Shown here: piece after piece, positions 56,785-64,000 of the stretch
Layout: every line of letters begins with the position of its first letter
Numbering within the stretch: the first letter of the stretch is position 1
DNA from: Desulfobacula sp.
Lineage (GTDB): Bacteria; Desulfobacterota; Desulfobacteria; Desulfobacterales; Desulfobacteraceae
DNA length: 64,000 nt
Assembly: GCA_018645325.1 (NCBI GenBank)
Contig: JABGOU010000018.1
Coordinates: 1-64,000 of the forward strand
Direction of reading: 5' to 3'
The notes under the pieces: generated by a model
Told to the model about the DNA's origin: nothing
Seen by the model: the letters and a program-made list of their open reading frames with translations, nothing else
Database searches by the model: none
Translations under genes and position numbers: made by a program

Positions 56785-57411
56785 CTATTTTGAATAAAGC
56801 TCTACGATTAATTGTTCCTGTATTGGAAGAGTAATATCTTCACGAACCGGAACGCCGACAACTTCGCCTTTAAAATCTTCTTTTTTTATTTCAAGCCATT
56901 GTGGAATACCGCGTCTTACAATGGCATCCAAGGAGTCTGAAATAGTTTGAATTTTTTTCGACTTTTCGCGGAGCTCTATTACATCACCTTTTTTAACCTG
57001 GTAAGAAGGTATATTGACTTTTTTACCATTTACAACAAAATGATTATGCCTTACAAAATGCCTGCCCTGGTTTCTGGAATTAACAAATCCCATTCTAAAA
57101 ACAGTATTATCAAGGCGTGTTTCCAAAAGGCTTAAAAGGTTTGTACCCGTAATTCCCTTTTTCCTATCTGCTTTTTTGAACGAAATCCGGAACTGTTTTT
57201 CTGAAACCCCATAAAGCCTTCTGACTTTCTGTTTTTCCCTGAGCTGGATTCCGTAATCAGATAATTTACTCCGTCTCTGTCCATGCTGCCCCGGGGGATA
57301 GCCTCTTCTATCAAAACTGCATTTATCTGAAAAGCATCTATCGCCTTTCAAAAAAAGTTTCATATTTTCGCGTCTGCATTGTCGGCAAACAGAACCTCTA
57401 TAGTGTGACAA
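56785..57411 (-). CDS. rpsD: 30S ribosomal protein S4
   Basis: A 208-residue assembly-initiating protein. The N-terminus keeps four cysteines (C9, C12, C26, C31: VCRQC and RCFSDKC), the zinc-binding form of S4. The S4 RNA-binding domain covers TRLDNTVFRMGFVNSRNQGRHFVRH. In many bacteria S4 represses its own operon. Confidence 0.97.
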   Translation of the reverse strand: MSHYRGSVCRQCRRENMKLFLKGDRCFSDKCSFDRRGYPPGQHGQRRSKLSDYGIQLREKQKVRRLYGVSEKQFRISFKKADRKKGITGTNLLSLLETRLDNTVFRMGFVNSRNQGRHFVRHNHFVVNGKKVNIPSYQVKKGDVIELREKSKKIQTISDSLDAIVRRGIPQWLEIKKEDFKGEVVGVPVREDITLPIQEQLIVELYSK

Positions 57412-57440
57412 CGTTTTTCTCCTTTATCAAACCGGTAAAC

Positions 57441-57836
57441 TTATACCCGTCTTCTTTTTGGCGGACGACATCCATTATGGGGAACCGGGGTAACATCTTT
57501 GATCATGGATATAGTAAATCCAAGCGCATGCAACGCCCTTAAAGCGGATTCTCGGCCAGGCCCGGGTCCTTTAACATATACACCGATATTTTTCATACCG
57601 TGTTCCATTGCTTTTGCACCGGCATCTTCTGCTACCAGCTTGGCGGCAAAAGGTGTACTTTTCCTGGAACCTTTAAACCCCTGTACTCCGGCGCTGGACC
57701 ATGAAATAGTATTTCCGTTTTCATCGGCAATCGTGACGATTGTATTATTAAAAGTAGATTGAATATGCACAATGCCGGTAGATATATTCTTTCGTATCCG
57801 TTTTTTGGATACAACTTTTTTAGACTTTTTTGCCAT
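57441..57836 (-). CDS. rpsK: 30S ribosomal protein S11
   Basis: A 131-residue platform protein. [37 protein letters not shown] and the C-terminal [16 protein letters not shown] are the universal S11 signatures. The basic N-terminus ([14 protein letters not shown]) is slightly extended. It lies 29 bases from rpsD and 24 from rpsM in the alpha operon. Confidence 0.97.
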   Translation of the reverse strand: MAKKSKKVVSKKRIRKNISTGIVHIQSTFNNTIVTIADENGNTISWSSAGVQGFKGSRKSTPFAAKLVAEDAGAKAMEHGMKNIGVYVKGPGPGRESALRALHALGFTISMIKDVTPVPHNGCRPPKRRRV

Positions 57837-57860
57837 AATTATTATACCTTTTGAATTATC

Positions 57861-58229
57861 CTACTTTTTCTTTTTAACCGCTGTCCTTTTTGGACCTTTT
57901 CTTGTTCTAGCATTTGTGCTGGTTCTCTGTCCACGACAGGGAAGGCCTTTTCGATGGCGTAATCCTCTGTAACAGCCCAAATCCATGAGCCGCTTAATAT
58001 TCATGGAAACTTCACTTCTAAGCTCACCTTCAACCTTATACTCTGCATCAATGACTTTTCTGATCTCGTTAACCTGTTCTTCGGTAAGGTCATTTGCTTT
58101 TGTAGTAGGATCAATGCTGGTTTTTTGAAGTATTAACTTTGATCTGGTTCTACCTATTCCATAGATATAAGTCAAAGCTATCCATGCATGCTTATCTCTT
58201 GGTAAATCTACTCCTGCGATACGTGCCAA
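57861..58229 (-). CDS. rpsM: 30S ribosomal protein S13
   Basis: A 122-residue head protein, beginning [29 protein letters not shown], with [21 protein letters not shown] near the C-terminus, which contacts P-site tRNA. It is followed upstream by the short rpmJ gene after 12 bases. Confidence 0.97.
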   Translation of the reverse strand: MARIAGVDLPRDKHAWIALTYIYGIGRTRSKLILQKTSIDPTTKANDLTEEQVNEIRKVIDAEYKVEGELRSEVSMNIKRLMDLGCYRGLRHRKGLPCRGQRTSTNARTRKGPKRTAVKKKK

Positions 58230-58241
58230 ATTTCTTTCCCC

Positions 58242-58355
58242 CTATCCCTGCCTCTGTTTATGGCGTTTGTTAATACAAATTACCCTTATGACACCACGTC
58301 TTTTGATTACTTTACAATCTCTACAAATTTTTTTTACAGATGCTCTGACTTTCAT
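58242..58355 (-). CDS. rpmJ: 50S ribosomal protein L36
   Basis: A 37-residue protein easily missed because it is so short. It reads [15 protein letters not shown], then [17 protein letters not shown], and ends KQRQG before TAG. Cys11, Cys14, Cys27 and His32 complete the zinc ribbon, so this is the zinc (C+) form. AGGAGTTAGTGG precedes the ATG. Its position between infA and rpsM is the standard one. Confidence 0.96.
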   Translation of the reverse strand: MKVRASVKKICRDCKVIKRRGVIRVICINKRHKQRQG

Positions 58356-58402
58356 CCACTAACTCCTAAACTTATATTTTAATATCGTATAAACTCAAAT
58401 AT

Positions 58403-58621
58403 TTATTTATATCTATATGTTATTCTACCCCTGCTTAAATCATAGGGTGAAATTTCTACTGTCACCCTGTCTCCAGGTAGAATCTTGATAAAATGCATCC
58501 TCATTTTACCTGAGATATGAGCTAACAACACATGCTTGTTTTCGAGCTCAACTTTGAACATGGCATTAGGCAATGTCTCAAGCACTTTTCCGTCAACTTT
58601 AATAGGTTCTTCTTTTGCCAT
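58403..58621 (-). CDS. infA: Translation initiation factor IF-1
   Basis: A 72-residue OB-fold protein that blocks the ribosomal A site during initiation. It reads [49 protein letters not shown] and [10 protein letters not shown]. It lies directly downstream of secY, with no adk or map between, then rpmJ after 47 bases. Confidence 0.97.
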   Translation of the reverse strand: MAKEEPIKVDGKVLETLPNAMFKVELENKHVLLAHISGKMRMHFIKILPGDRVTVEISPYDLSRGRITYRYK

Positions 58622-58653
58622 AGTTTAAAAATCTCCTGTCGGTTTAGACAGTT

Positions 58654-59973
58654 TCAAGATCTGCCTTTGATTCTCTTGCTACCAGATCTTCCCAAAAATC
58701 CTTCATAATTACCACTAATCAGGTGAGACTCTATCTGGGAGATAGTATCAATGGCCACACCCACAACAATCAAAAGGGCAGTGCCTCCAAAATAAAATGG
58801 AACATTAAATTTACTCATCAAAAAGGTTGGCAGCACACAGACGGCAGAAACATAGAGAGCACCGCCTAGCGTAATTCTTGTCAACACTCTATCAATGTAT
58901 TCGGATGTCCTTTTTCCAGGTCTGATACCTGGAATATATCCACCATTCTTTTTCATATTTTCGGCAACATCTTCTGGGTTGAACTGTACGGCTGTGTAGA
59001 AAAAACAAAAGAATATAATAAATCCAACATAAAGAAGATAATACCAAATAGTACCAGGACTGAACATAGCTGCCACTGTTGTCATAACCGGTAAATTGGT
59101 AAATTGCGCCAAAGTAGTTGGAAACATAATGATAGAAGATGCAAAAATTGGGGGTATAACACCGGCAGTATTTATTTTTAATGGCAAATGAGAAGTTTGT
59201 CCTCCATACATTTTTCGACCCACGACACGTTTAGCATAATGCACCGGTATCCGACGCTGTGCCTGCTCCATATAAATAATTGCTGCAATAACAGCAACCA
59301 TGAGAACAATTAGGATAATAAGGAGAAAAATTCCCATCTCTCCGGTTGTCATCAATCTTATAGTGTTTCCCATTGCAGATGGCATCTGCGCAACAATGCC
59401 TGCAAAAATAATCAGGGAGATACCATTTCCAATTCCCCTTTCAGTAATCTGCTCACCAAGCCACATGATAAAGGAAGTACCAGCGGTAAGCGTAATAATG
59501 GTAACCAATCTGAAAGCCCAGCCTGGATATGGAACAATTGCCACACCAGCTGGGGATGTCATTGATTCAAGTCCTACACTTATACCCAACCCCTGTATAA
59601 TACTCAGCAGAACAGTTCCATACCGGGTATACTGGGTTTTCTTTTTACGCCCTGCGTCGCCCTCTTTTTTAAGTTGTGCAAGGTGCGGTACAACTACCGT
59701 CATCAGTTCTAAAATAATGGAAGCACTGATATAAGGCATTATTCCTAATGCAAATATGGAAAATCTTTCCAATGCGCCACCTGAGAACATATTGAACATT
59801 GAAAATAAGGTTCCTTGAGCAGAAGCAAAAAAAGAGGAAAGTGCCGCACCATCGACTCCGGGTGTTGGGACATGAATCCCGACACGGTAAACAAACAGCA
59901 ATGCTAGTGTAATAAAAATTTTTCTTTTAAGCTCAGGAAGTTTAAATAAATTCTGGTAGCTGTTCTCGATCAT
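58654..59973 (-). CDS. secY: Protein translocase subunit SecY
   Basis: A 439-residue channel with ten membrane helices. ITLALLFVYRVGIHVPTPGVD is at the N-terminus, and FSGGALERFSIFALGIMPYISASII (plug and helix 2) and RGIGNGISLIIFAGI (helix 5 region) follow. The cytoplasmic RIPVHYAKRVVGRKMYGG and VQFNPEDVAENMKKNGGYIPGIRPG loops bind the ribosome and SecA. It sits at the end of the spc cluster after rplO. Confidence 0.97.
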   Translation of the reverse strand: MIENSYQNLFKLPELKRKIFITLALLFVYRVGIHVPTPGVDGAALSSFFASAQGTLFSMFNMFSGGALERFSIFALGIMPYISASIILELMTVVVPHLAQLKKEGDAGRKKKTQYTRYGTVLLSIIQGLGISVGLESMTSPAGVAIVPYPGWAFRLVTIITLTAGTSFIMWLGEQITERGIGNGISLIIFAGIVAQMPSAMGNTIRLMTTGEMGIFLLIILIVLMVAVIAAIIYMEQAQRRIPVHYAKRVVGRKMYGGQTSHLPLKINTAGVIPPIFASSIIMFPTTLAQFTNLPVMTTVAAMFSPGTIWYYLLYVGFIIFFCFFYTAVQFNPEDVAENMKKNGGYIPGIRPGKRTSEYIDRVLTRITLGGALYVSAVCVLPTFLMSKFNVPFYFGGTALLIVVGVAIDTISQIESHLISGNYEGFLGRSGSKRIKGRS

Positions 59974-60010
59974 TTATAGGTCCGTCCCTTATATCGTTTT
60001 TATTCTGAAG

Positions 60011-60445
60011 TTATTCAATACTTCCACCGGTAGATTCGATTTTTTCTTTAGCAGTCTTGGAAACAAGAATTTTTATTAATTTAAATTTCTTAGTTATTTC
60101 ACCCATACCAAGAATTTTAACGCCATCAACTCGGCCTTTGACCATTCCTGCCTCTCTTAAGGCATCAATATCAATGGTTGCCCCATCTTCAAATCTATCC
60201 AGATCTGTTATATTTAAAACAGCATTGTTTGTTTTAAATATATTAAAGAAACCTCTTTTGGGGAGTCTTCTATAAATTGGCATCTGACCGCCTTCAAATC
60301 CGGGTCTTACGCTGCCACCTGATCTTGCTTTCAGACCTTTGTGACCGCGGGTACTGGTTTTACCCATTCCAGAGCCCGGGCCTCGACCAACTTTCTTCCT
60401 GTTTTTCCTGGAACCGGGTGCAGGTGCTAAATCATGAAGCTGCAT
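60011..60445 (-). CDS. rplO: 50S ribosomal protein L15
   Basis: A 144-residue protein. The Gly/Arg-rich N-terminus (LAPAPGSRKNRKKVGRGPGSG, then KTSTRGHKGLKARSGG) threads into rRNA. FEGGQMPIYRRLPKRGF is the L15 signature and the globular C-terminus ends in STGGSIE. It lies one base after rpmD. Confidence 0.97.
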   Translation of the reverse strand: MQLHDLAPAPGSRKNRKKVGRGPGSGMGKTSTRGHKGLKARSGGSVRPGFEGGQMPIYRRLPKRGFFNIFKTNNAVLNITDLDRFEDGATIDIDALREAGMVKGRVDGVKILGMGEITKKFKLIKILVSKTAKEKIESTGGSIE

Positions 60446-60446
60446 A

Positions 60447-60629
60447 TTACACCTCCTCTACTTTAACAAGGTGAATTACTTTTTTAACCTGTCCCAGGAT
60501 AACCGGGTCAGCATTATGTTCAACCGTATGATTCATTTTTCTCAACCCAAGAGATCGAATAATCCGACCATGTTTGGCAGGTCTTCCTATTGTGCTTTTA
60601 ATTTGTGTAATTCTTATTTTATCAGCCAT
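60447..60629 (-). CDS. rpmD: 50S ribosomal protein L30
   Basis: A 60-residue protein, beginning ADKIRITQIKSTIGRPAKH, with IIRSLGLRKMNHTVEH following. It is the short bacterial form and lies between rpsE and rplO, as in most spc operons. Confidence 0.96.
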   Translation of the reverse strand: MADKIRITQIKSTIGRPAKHGRIIRSLGLRKMNHTVEHNADPVILGQVKKVIHLVKVEEV

Positions 60630-60642
60630 TTTTCACAACCTT

Positions 60643-61152
60643 TTATATATCTTCAGGTCTAAGACCACGACGTTTTGCTACTTCTTCTTTTGTGCAAAGT
60701 GATTGAAGGCCAGCCATCGTTGCCCGGACAATATTTTGGGTATTATGTGTTCCAATGCATTTTGTCAGGATATCGGTCACTCCGACAGCCTCAAGGACTG
60801 CACGGATTCCGCCGCCGGCAATCAGGCCGGTACCAGGAGAAGCAGGCTTCAGCAATACTCGACCGGCACCTGCCTTACCAACAACTTCAAAAGGAACAGT
60901 CCCATCAAGTAAAGAAATTTTAACCATATTTCTTTTTGCCTTTTCCAAGCCTTTTTTAATTGCTTCAGGAACTTCTGTTGCCTTGCCTAGGCCGTAACCA
61001 ACACTGCCCTCACCATCACCAACAACTACGAGTGCACTAAATCGGAAATTTCTACCGCCTTTTACAACTTTTGCAACACGGTTGATCCTGACAACCTTAT
61101 CAATTAATCCATTATCTTCCATCTGCTGTCTTGCCAAGGGTTTGTCCTCCAA
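60643..61152 (-). CDS. rpsE: 30S ribosomal protein S5
   Basis: A 169-residue protein for decoding accuracy. [36 protein letters not shown] and [21 protein letters not shown] mark the two halves of the S5 fold. The loop with GRNFRFSAL is the site of ram and spectinomycin mutations in other species, and it looks wild type. Confidence 0.97.
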   Translation of the reverse strand: MEDKPLARQQMEDNGLIDKVVRINRVAKVVKGGRNFRFSALVVVGDGEGSVGYGLGKATEVPEAIKKGLEKAKRNMVKISLLDGTVPFEVVGKAGAGRVLLKPASPGTGLIAGGGIRAVLEAVGVTDILTKCIGTHNTQNIVRATMAGLQSLCTKEEVAKRRGLRPEDI

Positions 61153-61155
61153 AAT

Positions 61156-61524
61156 TTAAAAATTCAATCCGGCTTCGCGGGCTCCGTCTGAAAGCGATTT
61201 TATACGTCCATGATATAAAAATCCGTTCCTGTCCAGGACCACTTTTTTAATTCCTTGATCAAGAGCTCTCTTGCCGATGAGGTTTCCAACTGCCTTTGCA
61301 ATTTCCACCTTTTTCCCCTCTACCTTTTCTTTTTTAAACTCTTTATCAAGGGTAGATGCAGATACAAGTGTGCTGCCTTTGATATCATCAACGATCTGGG
61401 CATATATATGTTTTGAACTTCTGAACACACTTAATCTAGGACGATCCTGATTACCAAAAATATTTTTTCTGATTCTTTTCTTTCTTTTAAGCCTTGCTTT
61501 AAGCCTTGGTGCTGTATTTCCCAT
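61156..61524 (-). CDS. rplR: 50S ribosomal protein L18
   Basis: A 122-residue 5S rRNA-binding protein. The basic N-terminus is [18 protein letters not shown]. It has [41 protein letters not shown] and [19 protein letters not shown] at the end. Confidence 0.97.
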   Translation of the reverse strand: MGNTAPRLKARLKRKKRIRKNIFGNQDRPRLSVFRSSKHIYAQIVDDIKGSTLVSASTLDKEFKKEKVEGKKVEIAKAVGNLIGKRALDQGIKKVVLDRNGFLYHGRIKSLSDGAREAGLNF

Positions 61525-61542
61525 AATCTTATATCCCGCCTT

Positions 61543-62085
61543 TTAGTCCTTACCTGCAGTCTTACCAGCTTTTCTCATAATTCTTTCATCTGCATACATA
61601 ATGCCTTTACCCTTATAAGGCTCAGGCGGTCTTATTTTTCTAATGTTTGCCGCTGCCTGGCCAAGGGTTTCTTTATTGATTCCCGACAAAACAATCTGAG
61701 TATTATTTTCAACACTGGCTAAAATCCCCTCAGGAATTTTAAATTCAACCGGGTTGGAATATCCAACATTAAGTATAAGGCTTTTACCTTTTACCTCTGC
61801 ACGATAACCGATACCGGAAAGTTGAAGTTTTTTCTCATATCCTGCAGTAACGCCGGTCACCATATTAAAAATCAGAGATCTGAATAGTCCTTGCAAAGCA
61901 ACTTTTTTCTTGTCGCTTACATCTGTTTTAACAGTTACAATATCATCATTTACGCTTATTTCGATAGCCGGATGCACTTGTCGTTCAAGATGTCCTTTTG
62001 GGCCTTTAATGGACATCATATCACCATTAAGGACAAATTGGACCTTATCTGGAAGCTGTACCGGCTTTTTTCCTATTCTAGACAT
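61543..62085 (-). CDS. rplF: 50S ribosomal protein L6
   Basis: A 180-residue protein with two repeated L6 domains. The start is SRIGKKPVQLPDKVQF, and the C-terminal signature is KIRPPEPYKGKGIMYADERI. It is near the GTPase centre at the base of the L7/L12 stalk. Confidence 0.97.
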   Translation of the reverse strand: MSRIGKKPVQLPDKVQFVLNGDMMSIKGPKGHLERQVHPAIEISVNDDIVTVKTDVSDKKKVALQGLFRSLIFNMVTGVTAGYEKKLQLSGIGYRAEVKGKSLILNVGYSNPVEFKIPEGILASVENNTQIVLSGINKETLGQAAANIRKIRPPEPYKGKGIMYADERIMRKAGKTAGKD

Positions 62086-62099
62086 ATATTACTCCTGTA

Positions 62100-62498
62100 C
62101 TACCATACGTTACAAAGAATTTCACCGCCGACATTTGCTTCTTTAGCCTGTTTATCAGTCATCAACCCTTTTGATGTTGAGACAATAGATATACCCAGGC
62201 CATTTAAAACCGGCTTCAGTTGTTTTGATTTATAGTAAACCCTGCAAGATGGCTTACTCACTCTTTCAATACCAAAAATTGTGGGTTGCCCCTCGGATAC
62301 ATATTTTATGTAAACACGAAGACTTCCTTGTGTTTCATCCTCAAGAAATTTATAATCCTTGATATACCCTTGTTCTTTAAGCACCCGCACCATTTCCAAC
62401 TTAATTTTTGATCCGGGGATATCCACCTTAACAAACCCTGCTTTACCACCATTTCTTATGATTGTCAGCATGTCTGCAATTGGATCACTACTTGCCAT
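62100..62498 (-). CDS. rpsH: 30S ribosomal protein S8
   Basis: A 132-residue protein that binds the central domain of 16S rRNA and often represses the spc operon. It begins SDPIADMLTIIRNGGKAGF, and the C-terminus GISIVSTSKGLMTDKQAKEA is diagnostic. Confidence 0.97.
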   Translation of the reverse strand: MASSDPIADMLTIIRNGGKAGFVKVDIPGSKIKLEMVRVLKEQGYIKDYKFLEDETQGSLRVYIKYVSEGQPTIFGIERVSKPSCRVYYKSKQLKPVLNGLGISIVSTSKGLMTDKQAKEANVGGEILCNVW

Positions 62499-62550
62499 TT
62501 GAAATCTCCTTAAAATCCGCTGATATAATTTCGTTTAAAAAGTTTTTGCC

Positions 62551-62736
62551 TTACCAACTTGATTTAGTAACGCCTGGTAGCTTGCCTTCGGATGCAAGTT
62601 TCCTAAAACAGATTCTACAAATACCAGCTTTTCTAATAAATCCTCTTGGTCTACCGCATAAGGGACATCTGTTATATGCACGTACTGAAAACTTTGGTTT
62701 TCTTTGTGCCTTTGTGATTAAAGCTTTTTTAGCCAA
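62551..62736 (-). CDS. rpsN: 30S ribosomal protein S14, zinc-binding (type Z)
   Basis: A 61-residue protein, the short form with [20 protein letters not shown], giving two CxxC pairs for zinc. It ends LPGVTKSSW, the usual S14 tail. It lies between rplE and rpsH in the spc order. No long cysteine-free paralogue is present in this window. Confidence 0.97.
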   Translation of the reverse strand: MAKKALITKAQRKPKFSVRAYNRCPLCGRPRGFIRKAGICRICFRKLASEGKLPGVTKSSW

Positions 62737-62746
62737 GCTTTCCTCC

Positions 62747-63295
62747 TTAAGATCCTTGATTTTTGAAAGGCATTCCCAACAACTTCAAGAATACTTTGCC
62801 TTCCTCATCAGTTTTAGCTGTCGTTACAATAGTAATATTCAGCCCTTTAATGCTTTCAGTCTTATCATAATCTATTTCAGGGAATATAATATGTTCTGTG
62901 ATCCCTAGACTGTAATTGCCCCTGCCATCAAACGCTTTTGGCGATATTCCTCGAAAGTCTCTGACACGTGGTAAAGCGATATTTACAAGTCTTTCAAAAA
63001 AATCGAACATTTTTTTACGCCGTAATGTAACCTTGCACCCTATGGGCAGATCAGCACGAAGTTTAAAATTTGCAATCGGTTTTTTTGCTCTTGTAATGAC
63101 GGCTTTCTGACCAGCAATTAATGCTAGTTCAGATGCTGCCGATTCAACTATCTTGGGATTTCTTACCGCTTCACCAAGTCCCATATTTAAAACAATTTTC
63201 TCAAGCTTTGGCACCTGAAATTCATTAATGTAATTAAAGGTTTTCTTAAGCTGAGGAACAACCTCGTTATTATACTTTTCCTTAAGGGTTGACAT
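62747..63295 (-). CDS. rplE: 50S ribosomal protein L5
   Basis: A 182-residue 5S rRNA-binding protein. The signatures [54 protein letters not shown] and [19 protein letters not shown] are all present. GGAGAGAATAC precedes the ATG at 63295. Confidence 0.97.
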   Translation of the reverse strand: MSTLKEKYNNEVVPQLKKTFNYINEFQVPKLEKIVLNMGLGEAVRNPKIVESAASELALIAGQKAVITRAKKPIANFKLRADLPIGCKVTLRRKKMFDFFERLVNIALPRVRDFRGISPKAFDGRGNYSLGITEHIIFPEIDYDKTESIKGLNITIVTTAKTDEEGKVFLKLLGMPFKNQGS

Positions 63296-63316
63296 GTATT
63301 CTCTCCACCTTTGGTC

Positions 63317-63646
63317 TTAAGAATCTATCTGCTGATTGCATTTTTTGCAGATTCTTACCCGTTTTCCATTTTCCAATAATTTCATTCCAATCCTTGTTGG
63401 TTTAACACATGCATTGCACATTACCATCAGGTTGGAAATTTGAATCGGCATGGTTTTATCCACGATACCTCCTTGTGGATTCGCCTGTGTTGGTCTTTGA
63501 TGAACTTTAACTACATTCATATTTTCAACAAGGACTCGGTCAGTCTTTTTAACGACTTTCAGAACTTTGCCGATTTTTCCCTTATCTTTACCGACCAGTA
63601 TTTTAACCTTGTCATCTTTTTTGATTCTAATTTTCATTGTTCCCAT
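63317..63646 (-). CDS. rplX: 50S ribosomal protein L24
   Basis: A 109-residue assembly initiator. The KOW domain is [19 protein letters not shown], and [18 protein letters not shown] follows. The C-terminal extension has [12 protein letters not shown] and [10 protein letters not shown], two CxxC pairs that look like a zinc ribbon, common outside the Gammaproteobacteria. GGAG lies nine bases before the ATG at 63646. Confidence 0.97.
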   Translation of the reverse strand: MGTMKIRIKKDDKVKILVGKDKGKIGKVLKVVKKTDRVLVENMNVVKVHQRPTQANPQGGIVDKTMPIQISNLMVMCNACVKPTRIGMKLLENGKRVRICKKCNQQIDS

Positions 63647-63673
63647 AGGATTTTTTCTCCAAAACCCAAATAA

Positions 63674-64000
63674 TTAAAGCACATCAGGAGCCAGAGAGAC
63701 AATTTTCATAAATCGTTTTGCCCTTAACTCTCTTGCTACCGGACCAAAGATACGCGTACCAACCGGTTCGTTTGATTTTGATAAAATAACAGCTGAATTA
63801 TCATCAAATCTGATCATTGAGCCATCAGGTCTGGATATTTCCTTCTTTGTCCTGACAATCACTGCCTGAACAATGTCCCCTTTGCTGACTTTTGCATTGG
63901 GAATTGCTTCTTTAACAGAGCAGGTAATGATATCACCAATACTTGCATATCGTCTTTTTGATCCGCCTAGTACCTTTATACAGTACAATTCCTTCGCACC
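63674..64000 (-). CDS. rplN: 50S ribosomal protein L14 (5' end beyond the window)
   Basis: 109 codons are present. The frame continues off the right edge, reading [19 protein letters not shown] at the cut. By comparison with the usual 122 residues about 13 N-terminal codons are missing. A TTG at 63988 is internal and is not the start. [32 protein letters not shown] and [13 protein letters not shown] are L14 signatures. Confidence 0.97.
   Translation of the reverse strand, partial: GAKELYCIKVLGGSKRRYASIGDIITCSVKEAIPNAKVSKGDIVQAVIVRTKKEISRPDGSMIRFDDNSAVILSKSNEPVGTRIFGPVARELRAKRFMKIVSLAPDVL

Noticed and set aside
63674..63988. Short L14 gene starting with TTG
   Set aside because: The coding frame continues to the window edge with L14-like residues, so the gene is cut by the window, not shortened.

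Overview
The window is a chromosomal segment of a low-to-moderate GC, Gram-negative, probably anaerobic bacterium. Selenocysteine machinery (selA), an RND efflux triad with an outer-membrane lipoprotein, a Tat component, an OFA-type MFS carrier and the overall gene style suggest the Desulfobacterota (a Desulfobacula/Desulfobacter-like sulfate reducer). That placement is an inference from gene content and was not tested.

Layout. 1-4.3 kb is accessory DNA: the 3' end of a gene made of 21-bp repeats, a small secreted protein, a hexapeptide acetyltransferase, a MaoC-type hydratase, and a DDE transposase lying between an intact tRNA-Glu gene and a broken copy of that tRNA's 3' half. 4.3-10.1 kb holds a lytic transglycosylase and the nitrogen operon glnD-glnB-glnA, headed by a consensus sigma-54 promoter. 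10.4-13.7 kb holds tatA, a MoxR/VWA pair and tatD. 13.9-18.9 kb is a cell-division and envelope operon: ftsE-ftsX-envC-like-ctpA-yibQ-like. 19-22.4 kb holds a Nudix hydrolase and a two-gene unit: a phosphoglycerate-dehydrogenase-like domain fused to an SbnI/SerK-like (ParB/Srx-fold) serine kinase domain, followed by a poly-gamma-glutamate-hydrolase-like protein. The dehydrogenase half lacks the family's catalytic arginine. I consider this the most novel item in the window. 22.9-26 kb is an MFS carrier plus a divergent adenine-deaminase-like amidohydrolase.

26-35.9 kb is housekeeping: glnS, cysS, ispF, tag, a DUF2804 protein, nnrDE, tsaE, lysC and pyrF. 35.9-41.6 kb is an RND efflux operon (outer-membrane protein, adaptor, pump). 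42.2-46.9 kb holds ilvH, selA overlapping a degenerate-GGDEF/TPR protein, gmhA and an unrecognised conserved protein. 47.1-50.8 kb is fmdB-hemC-cobA/hemD-moaA. 50.9-52.9 kb is an ECF sigma/anti-sigma pair between two secreted proteins, with a candidate ECF promoter in front. 53-55.2 kb holds an AI-2E family permease and a GAF-GGDEF protein.

55.3-64 kb is the 3' part of the spc/alpha ribosomal operon, read leftward from rplN (cut by the window edge) to rplQ. It includes the short rpmJ gene and ends at a strong hairpin. adk and map, often found between secY and infA, are absent here. The ribosomal proteins S4, S14, L36 and L24 keep cysteine (zinc) motifs.

Stretches over 300 bp without a confident gene lie at 1667-2035, 3861-4218, 22374-22922 and 41611-42202. 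Three of these contain what look like decayed coding remnants.
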